Source: Elymus sibiricus
Lineage: Eukaryota; Streptophyta; Magnoliopsida; Poales; Poaceae
Length of the DNA: 64,000 bases
Direction of reading: 5' to 3'
NCBI GenBank assembly: GCA_039707655.1
Contig: CM077673.1
Span: 271,506,288 to 271,570,287, forward strand
Positions within the stretch are counted from its first letter, which is position 1; the number at the start of each line of letters is the position of its first letter. Under the pieces are notes generated by a model. That model was not told the origin of the DNA. It searched no databases and was given only the letters and a program-made list of their open reading frames with translations. Below are positions 34,665 through 46,983 of this stretch, in pieces. The position numbers were made by a program, and so were the translations under genes.

Positions 34665-36453
34665 TGTTGGGGAACGTTGCATGGGAAACAAAAAATTTCC
34701 TATGCACACGCAAGATCTATCCATGGTGATGAGCATCTATGAGAGGGAGAGTGGATCAACGTACCCTTGTAGATCGCTAAGCGGGAAGCGTTAAGAAACG
34801 CGGTTGATGTAGTCGAAAGTCTTCACGATCCAAATCGCAAGCCGTCCCGCGATCCAATCACGATCCGTCCCGATCTAGTGCCGAACGGACATCACCTCCG
34901 CGTTCAGCACACGTACAGCTCGATGACGATCTCCGCCTTCTTGATCCAGCAAGAGGGGGTGGAGAGGTAGATGAGATCTCCAGCAGCACGACGGCGTGGT
35001 GGTGGTGATGGTGGAGTTTTCCCGGCAGGGCTTCGCCTAAGCACTACCAGAATCTATTTGGTGGAGGAACTAGAGAATAGAGAACTAGCACGTGGCCGTG
35101 GGTTTTGGGGATCTATTCCTCTAGTATATATAGGAGGGAGAGGGAGGAGCAAGCCTCCCTAGGGTTTCCCCTAGGGGTCGGCCGAACCAGGGCAAGGAGG
35201 AGTCCAATACACTTCCTACTAAGAAGAGGATTCATATTAGGAAGGAGTCCTATTCCTTCCTATCTCCACCTTTTTTCCTCTAGGGCACATGGGCCCTTAT
35301 GGGGTCGGTTCCCCAGCCCATTAGGGGCTGGTGTGCCACCTCTTGGGCCCATGTGCCCCCCGGGGTGGGTGGGCCCCACCCGTTGGACCCCCGGAACCCA
35401 TTCGTCACTCCCGGTACACTACCGGAAATACCCGAAACTTTTCCGGAACCCAAATACCACTTTCCTATATATAAATCTTTACCTCCGGACCATTCCGGAG
35501 CTCCTCGTGATGTCTGGGATCTCATCCGGGACTCCGAACAACCTTCGGTCACCAACACATATATCTCAATACTACCGAACGTCACCGAACGTTAAGTGTG
35601 CAGACCCTACGGGTTCGAGAACTATGTAGACATGACCGTGACACCTCTACGGTCAATAACCAATAGCGGGACCTGGATGCCCATATTGGTTCCTACATAT
35701 TCTACGAAGATCTTTATCGGTTGAACCTCTATGTCAAGGATTCAGTTAATCCTGTATGTTGTTCCCTTTGTTCTTCGGTATGTTACTTGCCCGAGATTCG
35801 ATCGTCGGTATCTCTATACCTAGTTCAATCTCGTTACCGACTAGTATCTTTACTCATTCCGTAATACAAGATCCCGTGGCTAACTCTTTAGTCACATTGC
35901 TTGCAAGGCTTATTGTGATGTTGTATTACCGAGTGGGCCCTGAGATACCTCTCCGTCACACGGAGTAACAAATCCCAGTCTCGATCCATGCCAGCTCAGC
36001 AGACACCCTCGGAGATACCTGTGGAGCATCTTTATTGTCACCTAGTTACGTTGCGACGTTTGATACACACAAGCTATTCCTCCGGTGTCAGTGAGTTGCA
36101 TGATCTCATGGTCATAGGAACAGATACTTGACATGCAGAAAACTATAGCAATAAACTGACATGATCATATGCTACGTTCATAGTTTGGGTCTTGTCCATC
36201 ACATCATTCTCCTAATGATGTGATCCCGTTATCAAATGACATCTCATGTCTATGGCTAGGAAACCTTGACCATCTTTGATCAACGAGCTAGTCTACTAGA
36301 GGCATACTAGGGACACAGTGTTTGTCTATGTACCCACACATGTATTTGAGTTTCCAATCAATCCAATTATAGCATGGATAATAAACGATTATCATGAACA
36401 AGGAAATATAATAATAACCATTTTATTATTGCCTCTAGGGCATATTTCCAACA
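34665..36453 (-). repeat. 3' LTR of Copia C
   Basis: 1789 bp with TG...CA ends. The TATA region reads CTATATATACTAG on the minus strand near 35124-35133. It pairs with 41468-43249 with moderate divergence. Confidence 0.92.
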
Positions 36454-39400
36454 GTCTCCCACTTGCACTAGAGTCAATAATCTAGTTCACATCACTATGT
36501 GATTTACATTGTTATGAATATAACACCCAATGAGTTCTGGGTTCGATCATGTTTTGCATGTGAGAGAGGTTTTAGTCAACGGTGTGCATCATTCAGATCC
36601 GTGTGGTTTTTGCAAATCTATATGTCATACTGCAGATGCTACCACGCTCCACTTGGAGCTATTCCAAATGGCTGCTCCACTATACGTATCCGGATTGCTA
36701 CTCAGAGTCATCCGGATTGGTGTCAAAGCTTGCATCAACGTAACCCTTTATGACGAACTCTTTATCACCTCCATAATCGAGAAACATTTCCTTAGTCCTC
36801 TATTTACTAAGGATAATTTTGACCGCTGTCCAGTGATCCACTCCTGGACCACTCTTGTACCCCTTGACAGACTCATGGCAAGGCACACACCAGGTGCGGT
36901 ACACAGCATGGCATACTATACAGAGCCTATGGATAAGGCATAGGGGACGACCTTCGTCCTTTCTCTTTCTTCTGCCGTGGTCGAGTTTTGAGTCTCACTC
37001 AACTCCACACCTTACAAACCAGGCAAGAACTCTTTCTTTGACTGATCCATTTTGAACTCTTTCAAAATTTTGTCAAGGTATGTACTCATTGAAAGTCTTA
37101 TCAGACGTCTTGATCTATCTCTATAGATCATGATGCCCAATGTTTAAGTACCTTTATCCAGGTCTTCCTTTGAAAAACTCCTTTAAAACAACCCTTTATG
37201 CTTTCCAGAAATTCTACATTATTTCCGATCGACAATATGTCAACCACATATACTTATCAGAAATTCTATAGTGCTCCCACTCACTTTCTTGTAAATACAA
37301 GTTTCTTATAAACATTGTATAGACCCAAAAACTATGATCACCTCTTCAAAGTGTATATTCCAACTCCGAGATGCTCGCTCCATCCCATAGAAGGATTGCT
37401 GGAGCTTGCACACCTTTTAGCATCCTTAGGACTAACAAAAACCTTCTGGTTGTATCACATACAACCTTTCCTCAAGGAAACTGTTAAGGAAACGATGTTT
37501 TGACATCCATCTGCTAGATTTCATAATCGAAAAATGCAGCAACTGCTAACATAATTCCAACAGACTTTAGCATCGCTACGAGTGAGAAAGTCTCATCAGA
37601 GTCAACTCCTTGAACTTTGTCGGAAACTTCTTTGCGAGAAGTCGAGCTTTATAAATGGTGACATTTACCATCAGTGTCTGTCTCCTTCTTAAAGGTCCAT
37701 TTGTACTCAATGGCCTGCCGTTTAACGGGCAAGTCTACCAAAGTCCATACTTTGTTTTCATACATGGATCCTTTCTCGGATTTCATGGCTCCTAGCCATT
37801 TGTTGGAATCCGGGCCCACCATCACTTCTTCATCGCTCGTAGGTTCACTGTTGTCTAACAACATGACCTCCAAGACAGGATTGCCGTACCACTCAGGAGC
37901 GGTACGATTCCTTGTCGTCCTACGAGGCTCAGTAGTAACTTGATCTAAAGTTTCATGATCATCATTATTAGCTTCCCCTTCATTTGGTGTAGGCGCCACA
38001 GAAACATCTTTCTGCGTTGTGCTACCATCCAACTGAAGTGACGGTTCAATAACCTCATCATGTTCTACCTTCCTCCCACTCAATTCTTTCGAGAGAAACT
38101 TTTCCTCGAGAAAGGACCCGTTTTTAAGCAACAAACACTTTGCCCTTGGATCTGAGATAGAAGGTATACCCAACTGTTTCCTTAGGGTATCTTATGAAGA
38201 TGCACTTTTCCGCTTTGGGTTCGAGCTCATCAGACATAAGCGTCGCATTCCCAAACTCTGAGAAATGACAGCTTAGGTTTCTACCAAACCAAAATTCATA
38301 CGGTGTCATCTCAACGGACTTAGATGGTGCCCTATTTTAAAGTGAATGTATTTGTCTCTAATGCATAACCCCAAAACGATAATGGCAAAATGATAAGAGA
38401 CATCATAGTACGCACCATATCCAATAGAGCACGACTACGATGTTCGGACACACCATCACACTATGGTGTTCCAGGTGGCGTGAGTTGTGAAACAATTTCC
38501 ACATTGTCTTAAGTTGCATACCAAACTGGTAACTCACAAATTTACCTCCACGATCATGTCGTAGGCATTTTATCTTCTTGTCACGATGATCTCAAACTTC
38601 ACTCTAAATTTGTTTGAACTTTTCAATCGTTTCAGACTCGTGTTTCATTAAGTAAATATCCCCATATCTACTCAAATTATCAGTGATGGTAAGAAAATAG
38701 TGATATCCACCGCACGCTTCAACACTCATTGGATCGCTACATCAACATGTATCATTTCCAATAAGTCACTTTCCCGCTCCATCGGAAAACGGGGTCTTAG
38801 TCATCTTGCCCAAGAGGCATGGTCCGCATGTCTCAACCGATTCGAAATCGAGTGAGTCAAAAGATCCATCAGCATGGAGTTTCTTCATGTGCTTTACACC
38901 AATATGAACTTGGCAGCAGTGCCACAAGTATGTGGTACTATCATTATTAACTTTGCATCTTTTGGCATCAATGAACATGTGTATTACTACGATCGAGATT
39001 CAATGAACCATTTACATTGGGTGCATGACCATTGAAGGTATTATTCATGTAAACAGAATAACCATTATTCTCTAACTTAAATGAATAACCATATTGCAAT
39101 AAACACAATCTAATCACGTTTATGCTCAACGCAAACACCAAATAACATTTATTTAGGTTCATCACTAATCCCGAATGTAGAGAGAGCGTGCGATGGTGAT
39201 CACATCAACCTTGGAAACACTTCCAACACACATCGTCACCTGGCCCTTTGCTTGTCTCCGTTTATTCCGTAGCTTTTATTTCGAGTTACCAACATTTAGC
39301 AACTGAACCGGTATCTAGTACCCAGGTGCTACTAGGAGTACTAGCAAGGTACACATGAATAATACGTATATCAAATATACTTTCGTTGACGTTGCCAGCC

Positions 39401-40205
39401 TTCTTATCTACCAAGTATCTAGGGTTGTTCCGTTTCAGCGACCGCTCTCCTCATAATAGAAGCACTTAGTCTCGGGTTTGGGTTCAACCTTGGGTTTCTT
39501 CACTGGAGCAGCAACTGGCTTGCCATCCATGAAGTTTCCCTCCTTGCCCTTGCCTTTCTCAAAACTAGTGGTTTTACTAACCATCAACACTTGATGCTCC
39601 TTCTTGATTTCTACCTTCATGGTGTCAAACATCACAAATAGCTCAGGGATCATCTCCATCCCTGGCATTTTATAGTTCATCACGAAGCTCTAGTAGCTTA
39701 GTGGCAGCGACTTGGAGAACTATATCAATCACTATCTTATCTGGAAGATCAACTCCCACTCGATTCAAGCGATTGTAGCACCCAGACAATCTGAGCACAT
39801 GCTTACCGACTGAGCTATTCTCCTTCATCTTGCAGGCAAAGAATCTTGTTGGAGGTCTCATACCTCTCAACACGGGCACGAGCCTGAAATTCCAATTTCA
39901 GCTCTTAGAACATCTCATATGTTCCGTGACGTTCAAAATGTTTTGGAGCCTCAATTCTAAGCCATAATGTGTGACGCACTGAACTACCAAGTAGTCTTCA
40001 GAACGTGCCTGTCAGATGTTCACAACATCTACAGACGACACTTGAGGGGGTGGCGCACCGAGCGGTGCATTAAGGACATAAGCCTTCTGTGCAGCAATGA
40101 GGACAATCCTCAGATCACGGACCCAGTCCGCATTATTGCTACCATCATCTTTCAACTCTATTTTCTCTAGGAACGTATAAAAAACACAGGGGAGCTACAG
40201 CGCGA
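36454..40205 (-). pseudogene. Decayed Copia gag-pol of element C
   Basis: All Copia domains are present in order but in many frames. Gag pieces lie at 39435-39879 (KEHQVLMVSKTTSF), protease/integrase pieces at 38766-39165, and an integrase C-terminal and linker piece at 37649-38309 (RTAPEWYGNP). RT and RNase H lie at 36500-37640 with only short frames. The gag start codon is lost: where A and D read ATGGCTCGC, this copy reads AATAGCTCGC on the minus strand near 40203. The basic gag linker and zinc knuckle are damaged (KCFYYEESGR). It is much older than the other copies. Confidence 0.9.
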
Positions 40206-41467
40206 GCTATTGATCTACAACATAATTTGCAAAGACATTTTGACTATGTTCATGATAATGAGTTCAGTTAATCGTATTACTAAAGAACTCCCACTCAAAT
40301 TGATATCCCTCCGGTCATCCGAGTGTTACATGATCCAAATTCACCAACCCAAGTCCAATCATCACATGAGATGAGGTGGTTTCAATGGTGAACATCTCCA
40401 TGTTGATCATATCTACTATATGACTCATGTTCGACCTTTTGGTCTCTTGTGTTCCGAGGCCATGTCTGTACATGCTAGGCTCGTCAAGTTTAACCCGAGT
40501 GTTCCGCACATGCAACACTGGCTTGCACCCGTTGTATGTGAACGTAGAGTCTATCACACCCGATCATCACGTGGTGTCTCGAAACGACGAACTTTCGCAA
40601 CGGTGCACACTCGGGGAGAACACAATTTTATCTTGAAATTTTAGTGAGGGATCACCTTATAATGCTACCGAAGTCCTAAGCAAAATAAGATGCATAAAAG
40701 GATTAACATCACATGCAAATCATAAGTGACATGATATGGCCATGAACTTGTGCTTTTGATCTCCATCTCCAAAGCACCGGCATGATCTCCATCGTCACCG
40801 GCATGACACCATGATCTCCATCATCTTGATCTCCACCAACGTGTCGCCATGAGGTTGTCGCGCCAACTGTTGCTTCTACGACTATTGCTAACTCATAGCG
40901 ATAAAGTAAAGCAAAAACGGTGAAAATAAATTAAAGACAACCCTATGGCTCCTGCCGGTTGCCGTACTCATCGACATGCAAGTCGTGATATTCTATACAA
41001 AACATGATCATCTCATCCATCACATATATATCATCATGTAATTGGCCATATCACATCACAACATACCCTGCAAAAACAAGTTAGACGTCCTCTAATTGTT
41101 GTTGCATGTTTTACGTGGCTGCTACGGGTATCTAGCAAGAACGATTCTTACCTACGCAAAAACCACAACGGTGATACACAAATTGCTATTCAACCTTCTC
41201 AAGGACCGCCTTTTTCGAATCCGATCCATCTAAAGTGGGAGAGACAGACACCCGCCAGCCATCTTTATGCAACAAAGTCACATGTCAGTTGATGGAACCA
41301 GTCTCTCGTAAGCGTACGAGTAAGGTTGGTCCGGGCCGCTTCATCCCACAATACCGCTGAATCAAGAAAATACCAAGGGAGGAAGCAATCTGAGCATCAA
41401 CGCCCACAAACTCCTTTGTGTTCTACTCGTGATCTCATCTACGCATAGACCTAGCTCATGATGCCAC
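40206..41467 (-). other. Leader and primer site of Copia C
   Basis: About 1.26 kb, closely related to 6968-8225. The primer site next to the LTR reads TGGCATCATGAGCTAGGTC on the minus strand, as in the plus-strand copy D and unlike A. Confidence 0.85.
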
Positions 41468-43249
41468 TGTTGGGGAACGTTGCATGGGAAACAAAAAAAT
41501 TCCTACGCACACGCAAGATCTATCCATGGTGATGAGCATCTACGAGAGGGGGAGTGGATCTACGTACCCTTGTAGATCGCTAAGCAGGAAGCGTTAAGAA
41601 ACGCGGTTGATGTAGTCGAACGTCTTCGTGATCCAAATCGCAAGCCGTCCCGCGATCCAATCACGATCCGTCCCGATCTAGCACCGAACGGACAGCACCT
41701 CCGCGTTCAGCACACGTACAGCTCGATGACGATCTCCGCCTTCTTGATCCAGCAAGAGGGGGCGGAGAGGTAGATGAGATATCCAGCAGCACGACGGCGT
41801 GGTGGTGGTGATGGTGGAGTTTTCCCGGCAAGATTTCGTCTAAGCACTACCGGAATCTATTTGGTGGAGGAACTAGAGAATAGAGAACTAGCACGTGGCC
41901 GTGGGTTTTGGGCCTCTAATCCTCTAGTATATATAGGAGGGAGATTGAGGAGCAAGCCTCCCTAGGGTTTCCCCTAGGGGTCGGCCGAACCAGGGCAAGG
42001 AGGAGTCCAATCCACTTCCTACTAAGAAGTGGATTCATATTAGGAAGGAGTCCTATTCCTTCCTAACTCCACCTTTTTTCCTCTTGGGCAGATGGGCCCT
42101 TATGGGGTTGGTTCCCCAGCCCATTAGGGGCTGGTGCGCCACCTCTTGGGCCCATGTAGCCCCCCGGGGTGGGTGGGCCCCACCCGGTGGACCCCCAGAA
42201 CCCATTCGTCACTCCCGGTACACTACCGGAAATACTCGAAACTTTTCCGAAACCCAAATACCACTTTCCTATATATAAATCTTTACCTCTGGACCATTCC
42301 TCGTGACGTCCGGGATCTCATCTGGGACTCCGAACAACCTTCGGTCACCAACACATATATCTCAATACTACCGAAACATCACCGAACGTTAAGTGTGCAG
42401 ACCCTGCGGTTCGAGAACTATGTAGACATGACCGAGACACCTCTACGGTCAATAACCAATAGCGGGACCTGGATGCCCATATTGGTTCCTACATATTCTA
42501 CGAAGATCTTTATCGGTTGAACCTCTATGTCAAGGATTCAGTTAATCCCGTATGCTGTTCCCTTTGTTCTTCGGTATGTTACTTGCCCGAGATTCGATCG
42601 TCGGTATCTCTATACCTAGTTCAATCTCGTTACCTACAAGTCTCTTTACTCATTTCGTAATACAAGATCCCGTGGCTAACTCTTTAGTCACTTTGCTTGC
42701 AAGGCTTATTGTGATGTTGTATTACTAAGTGGGCCCTGAGATACCTCTCCGTCACACGGAGTAACAAATCCCAGTCTCGATCCATGCCAACTCAACAGAC
42801 ACCCTTGGAGATACCTGTGGAGCATCTTTATAGTCACCCAGTTACGTTGCAACGTTTGATACACACAAGGTATTCCTCCGGTGTCAGTGAGTTGCATGAT
42901 CTCATGGTCATAGGAACAGATACTTGACATGCAGAAAACTATAGCAATAAACTGACACGATCGTATGCTACGTTCATAGTTTGGGTCTTGTCCATCACAT
43001 CATTCTCCTAATGATGTGATCCCGTTATCAAATGACATATCATGTCTATGGCTAGGAAACCTTGACCATCTTTGATCAACGAGCTAGTCTACTAGAGGCA
43101 TACTAGGGACACCGTGTTTGTCTATGTACCCACCCATGTATTTGAGTTTCCAATCAATCCAATTATAGCATGGATAATAAACGATTATCATGAACAAGGA
43201 AATATAATAATAACCATTTTATTATTGCCTCTAGGGCATATTTCCAACA
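41468..43249 (-). repeat. 5' LTR of Copia C
   Basis: 1782 bp with TG...CA ends, same subfamily structure as 34665-36453. It is followed by the second ATTGC. Confidence 0.92.
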
Positions 43250-43254
43250 ATTGC
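43250..43254. repeat. Target-site duplication ATTGC, right copy
   Basis: Matches 34660-34664. The following 43255-43419 is short AT-rich sequence with no gene. Confidence 0.9.
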
Positions 43255-43421
43255 AGTCAACTAATTTCTTGTAAAAGGAGGTTAATTTATTTTTGGAATA
43301 AATTTTAGTTCTATCCTCCCTTTTCACATTTTTTACCAGAATTATCTCATTTAAGAGATATTTATTCATTTTACACTATTTAACAAAGTATCTGACACAT
43401 TTTACCCTCTTTAATTTTTTA

Positions 43422-43579
43422 CTCCCTCCGTTCCTAAATATTTGTCTTTGTAGAAATTTCACTACGGACTACATACGGATGTATATAGACATAATTTAGA
43501 GTGTAGATTCATCCATTTTGCTCAGTTTGTAGTCCGTAGTTGAATCTTTAAAAAGACAAATATTTAGGAACGGAGGGAG
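43422..43579. mobile_element. Stowaway MITE
   Basis: Inverted ends CTCCCTCCGTTCCTAAATAT and ATATTTAGGAACGGAGGGAG, with TA duplications at 43420-43421 and 43580-43581. Length is 158 bp. A long internal inverted repeat includes GACTACATACGG / CCGTAGTTGAA parts. Confidence 0.94.
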
Positions 43580-43581
43580 TA

Positions 43582-44606
43582 GTTTATAAGAGCACAAGTT
43601 ACGACCCATGTGAGCGGATGCACCCCCCCCCATTGTGCGCCTCCGTCACAAATCTATTATAATTGAGATACTAAACCCCCAAGATTTGAAGCCTCTAGGT
43701 GCATCGAGGGCTGTGGAGGACGTGCTGTCAACGATTTTTTAGATGTTCACTTTGGGTTTTTTTTCTTTCTGACTTTGTTCATCTCTTTGTTATTTTAATT
43801 TTTCACATGCTAATTCATGAATATGTATTAAAAGCCATTAAAATTTGGAAGACTATGAACATTTTTCTAACATTAGTGTATATATTTTGAAATTTATGAT
43901 TTTTTAAAATTATTTAATATCTCTGAAATCCATGACCATTTTGAATATCTATGAACATTTGAAAATTTCCAAAACTTTTTTAAAATCATGAACATTCTTT
44001 GAAATCCATGATTATTTTTAAAATTTGTGAGCATTCTCAAAATGTCATATTTTTAAAAATTAAGATTTTTAAATACATGAACTTTTGATTTGATGAACTT
44101 CTTCAAATGAATAATACATTAGCCGATGTTTATCAGAACTAGCAGTCGAGTGAGCTGTAAAATAACTATGAAAGCGAGTGGACTAGGGAGCCGATTCGAG
44201 TCGAGCGAGAGGGAGCTTCAAGGGACGGTCTAAGTGAGCATTATAACATTATTCCATGGTTTTAACGTGGAATAAAAGCTCTCAAGGGGTTCATACAACC
44301 ACCATCGGCTAACACCAAGGCCGAAATGAGCAAGGACTGCACAACCGTGCACCTAACAACCTCAATCTCCTCCCAGAATAATATTGTCTTCAACAGCAAC
44401 CAAACATGATATATGGATGAAAGAAAAACCATCATAACATAGTATAAACTCAAGCCAACATAGAGAAAGAAAAAAGTTAATCCCAGCAATGTATCGAACC
44501 TTCGTTTACTTAGTAGCTTCTGTTTTTCTCTAAAAAAACTTAGTAGCTTTTTTTAGACAAGGACCACTATTATTCCATTTACAACACGGCAGAATCACCA
44601 TTTATA
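43582..44606. repeat. AT-rich region with CATGAACATTT-type repeats
   Basis: Between about 43800 and 44110 the motif ATGAACATTT or a variant (CATGACCATTT, GTGAGCATTC, CATGAACTTTT) recurs roughly every 25-35 bp, separated by AAAATT-rich spacers. This is a degenerate tandem pattern I associate with grass intergenic DNA but cannot assign to a class. The remainder to 44606 holds no supported gene; a hydrophobic minus frame at 44262-44489 is unconvincing. Confidence 0.5.
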
Positions 44607-44613
44607 GCACATG
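44607..44613. repeat. LINE target duplication GCACATG, left copy
   Basis: GCACATG followed by a T9 run (the LINE poly-A on the minus strand). The partner is at 46329-46335. Confidence 0.65.
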
Positions 44614-46328
44614 TTTTTTTTTGACTGGAAACTCTAGGGGGACCCCCCACAGCATTTTAACATTATTACCAATAGGAGTTACAACTTACATGGATTACCA
44701 GTGGTAATCAAACTGAAAAAGAGGAAAAGAACTAACAGGCTAACAAACTAACAAGAACTACAAAACAATACCACAAGGAGGCAGAAAAGAAATCCATCTC
44801 AATAATTCAGCTCTGAAGACATGCTTGATTCTATGTTGCATGAGAGTCATGTCATGGATAAAAGCACTTCTCCATTTATTAAAGACCTTAGCATTTCTGA
44901 CTATCCAGATATTCCAGCAAGCAACAAAAACCACCTCAGTGAAGAAAGGTTTTCCAAAATCACGTTTAGCTTGTATCACAATGTTGCTCATATTATCTCC
45001 CTGCGGCCAACAGATTTGAAGATAATTCCAAACTCTCAAACTGAAATTACAGTGGAAGAAGAGATGATCTCTGGTTTGCTTTGTCTGCAAAGGACAGAGA
45101 GTACAATTAACAACATCATCCATATGACAATGCCTCCTTTCAACCATATCTTTGGTGTTAAGCCTGTCCATGATCAACATCCAAGCAAACACTTTTATTT
45201 TCATTGTACATGATGCATTCCAGATCCATAGCAATAGAGGGTTAAATGACAAGGTCGAATGCATGAAAGAGTAGAATATCTTAGGTTTGTAAGCATTGCA
45301 AGTCCCCTGCCAATACTAGATATCATTTGCATCCAACTCTATGCTATGAGAGGTCATCATTGCCTGAATTGTCATGTATTCATTGTATGCCTGTTCAGAC
45401 AAAGGTAAATGGAACAACTCTGAGATATCCTGCGCTTGAAAGGCTTCAGACACTGTTATCCAGGGATCTTTCACCTAAGAAAATAGCCTTGGAAACCTTG
45501 ATTCCAAAGTAGCCACAGAATCACCAAGCTTCCATCTGTCAGACCAAAATAGAGCAGAGTCTCCTGAGTTAATTTGCACCCAGTTTGTCTTCCTGAAATG
45601 ATCCAACATTTTGCATATATCTTTCCACCAGAAAGATCCACAACTGTTAGTGCCCTGTGGTACCCTCCCATGATAATATGTATTCCAAATAAGAGAAACC
45701 CATGGCAGATCCATCCTATTCAGGAACTTGTGCATATGCTTGAGAAGCAGAGCAATATTTTGGACCCCCAAATTCAAGATCCCTAACCCCCCCCCCTTAC
45801 TCTTGGGCCTACAGATCAGTTCCCATGCTGCTAAGGATGGTGAGGGTTCATCTCTATGCTTTCTCCATAGGCATTGTCTCTGAATTCTCTCCAATTTCTT
45901 TAAAATTCCAGGGGGGACTAGCAGACTGCCAAGATAGAAAATGGGCATAGAGGACAAAGCAGAGTTAAGAAACTGCAATATTTCACCCTGATTGAGGAAG
46001 GAGGAGCTTGCTGTCATCCTTATTTCCATGCAGTCTACCAATGGCATGAAGTCAATCATTTTAGGCCAAGTAGTACCCACAGGTAGTCCCAAATAAGTGA
46101 AGGGCATTTTCCCCACTTGACATCCAAAGGCTGCAGCCAAACCAGTGATTGTATTCTCCTCCACATTAATAGGAACCATGGATGACTTGTGATAATTAAC
46201 CACTAATCCAGTGGAGGTGGAGAAAACCTGAAGCATATCATTTAAAGCACATGTTACATCAACTGAGTAATCATCGTACAAAATACGGCTAGAGACTTTA
46301 TCTAAACCTGCATCCAAAGCTGCCGCCT
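44614..46328 (-). mobile_element. 5'-truncated LINE
   Basis: Minus-strand non-LTR retrotransposon of 1.7 kb. The 3' end is a nine-base A run (plus T run 44614-44622). The 5' end is cut within the reverse transcriptase domain at about 46328. It is flanked by GCACATG on both sides, as expected for target-primed insertion with early stop of synthesis. Confidence 0.8.
44758..46328 (-). pseudogene. LINE reverse transcriptase C-terminal part and zf-RVT domain
   Basis: The upstream part (45475-46328) begins inside the RT palm: RILYDDYSVD stands where active elements have QYADD, so the catalytic box is altered. Then come NYHKSSMVPIN, MPFTYLGLPVG and LKKLERIQRQCLW, the classic thumb and post-RT region of plant LINEs. 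The downstream part (44758-45264) carries the zf-RVT zinc domain (KIKVFAWMLIMDRLNT, CTLCPLQTKQTRDHLFFHC) and NIWIVRNAKVF. Stops near 45474 and 45313 separate them. No endonuclease or gag-like ORF is present because of the 5' truncation. Confidence 0.87.
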
Positions 46329-46335
46329 GCACATG
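46329..46335. repeat. LINE target duplication GCACATG, right copy
   Basis: GCACATG at the 5'-truncated end of the LINE, matching 44607-44613. Confidence 0.65.
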
Positions 46336-46690
46336 TGCTGGCTTGTTACACTCCCCGACTCCCGAGGGATATGACCTTCTGCAACTATAAAGTGAGTATG
46401 CATTTTGAACTTTATATCTCTAAACAGATGGCCGAGCGGGCTAGGTCAAAGGAACTGGATCCGATAGCTTGCTTGAGCGTGCGGCTGTGTGTTTCAAAGA
46501 TTAACTGTCCAATCCCCCCCTGATCGGCCAGCTTGATAGCCTCAATTAGTGATGTTGTCTCCGCATGCAAGGATTCATCAAGTGCCGCCACAGCTACCTG
46601 AATAAGAGCATTTACAACCACACCCTTTATATCCCTCTCAAACGCCTGGGCAGTCTGCCCCGTCATTAACCGGTCATGAAATTTTAACCC
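46336..46690 (-). pseudogene. RNase H-like (RVT_3-type) fragment hit by the LINE
   Basis: The minus strand encodes VAVAALDESLHAETTSL, IEAIKLADQGG, LIFETHSRTLKQAI and, in a shifted frame, ECNKPAHV. This is the pattern of plant LINE-associated RNase H domains (the A(E)...L, D/HS.TL and HxxA regions). The usual catalytic Asp of the FETDS motif reads His (FETHS). The LINE inserted at the codons for A-H-V. Removing the LINE and one GCACATG keeps N-K-P-A-H-V-L readable, after which a stop follows. It is a remnant of an older LINE or LINE-derived gene. Confidence 0.6.
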
Positions 46691-46983
46691 ACACGAGAAT
46701 CTTAAATAGACCTCAAACGATCAAGCTGACCGACACCCTTCATATCCAACCCAAATATGGGGCGCATACGGGGCGTCCAGGCGCGCCCGGGCACGCCCGC
46801 CATGTCAGACCCGACAGCCCGACCCCGCCGCAAATTGCACTAAATCCATCCCTAGAACTACCGGATCCATTTGCTCTTTCCTCTCATCTTCCTCCTCCGC
46901 GCCGTCCGTCTCACAGCTCTGCCGCCGCGCGCGCTCCGAAGCTCTCTCGTGCTTGCCGCGGGGGACGCCGTTGCCGGCCCGGA
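46691..46983. other. GC-rich stretch, possible gene 5' region
   Basis: CGCGCCCGGG-rich sequence followed by a CT-rich block (CTCTTTCCTCTCATC) and CCGCC/CCGCG repeats, resembling the 5' end of a grass gene on the plus strand. It is cut by a Gypsy LTR at 46984 and no start codon with a long frame is visible. I would not call a gene. Confidence 0.3.

Larger units (their letters stand above)
34665..43249 (-). mobile_element. Copia element C, full length but decayed
   Basis: Minus-strand BARE-1/Angela/WIS-like element: 3' LTR 34665-36453, internal 36454-41467, 5' LTR 41468-43249, flanked by a perfect 5-bp duplication ATTGC. The coding region has many small indels. The LTR middle (about 34970-35500) differs wholly from elements A and D: it has no palindrome array and instead holds a CCTAGGGGTCGGCCGAACC segment. 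It therefore belongs to another LTR subfamily although leader, ends and coding region align. Confidence 0.93.

Noticed and set aside
46424..46500. tRNA-Leu/Ser-like start (GATGGCCGAGCGGGCTA)
   Set aside because: No matching acceptor or T-arm follows, and the bases encode the conserved DLARSA part of the RNase H-like fragment on the minus strand.
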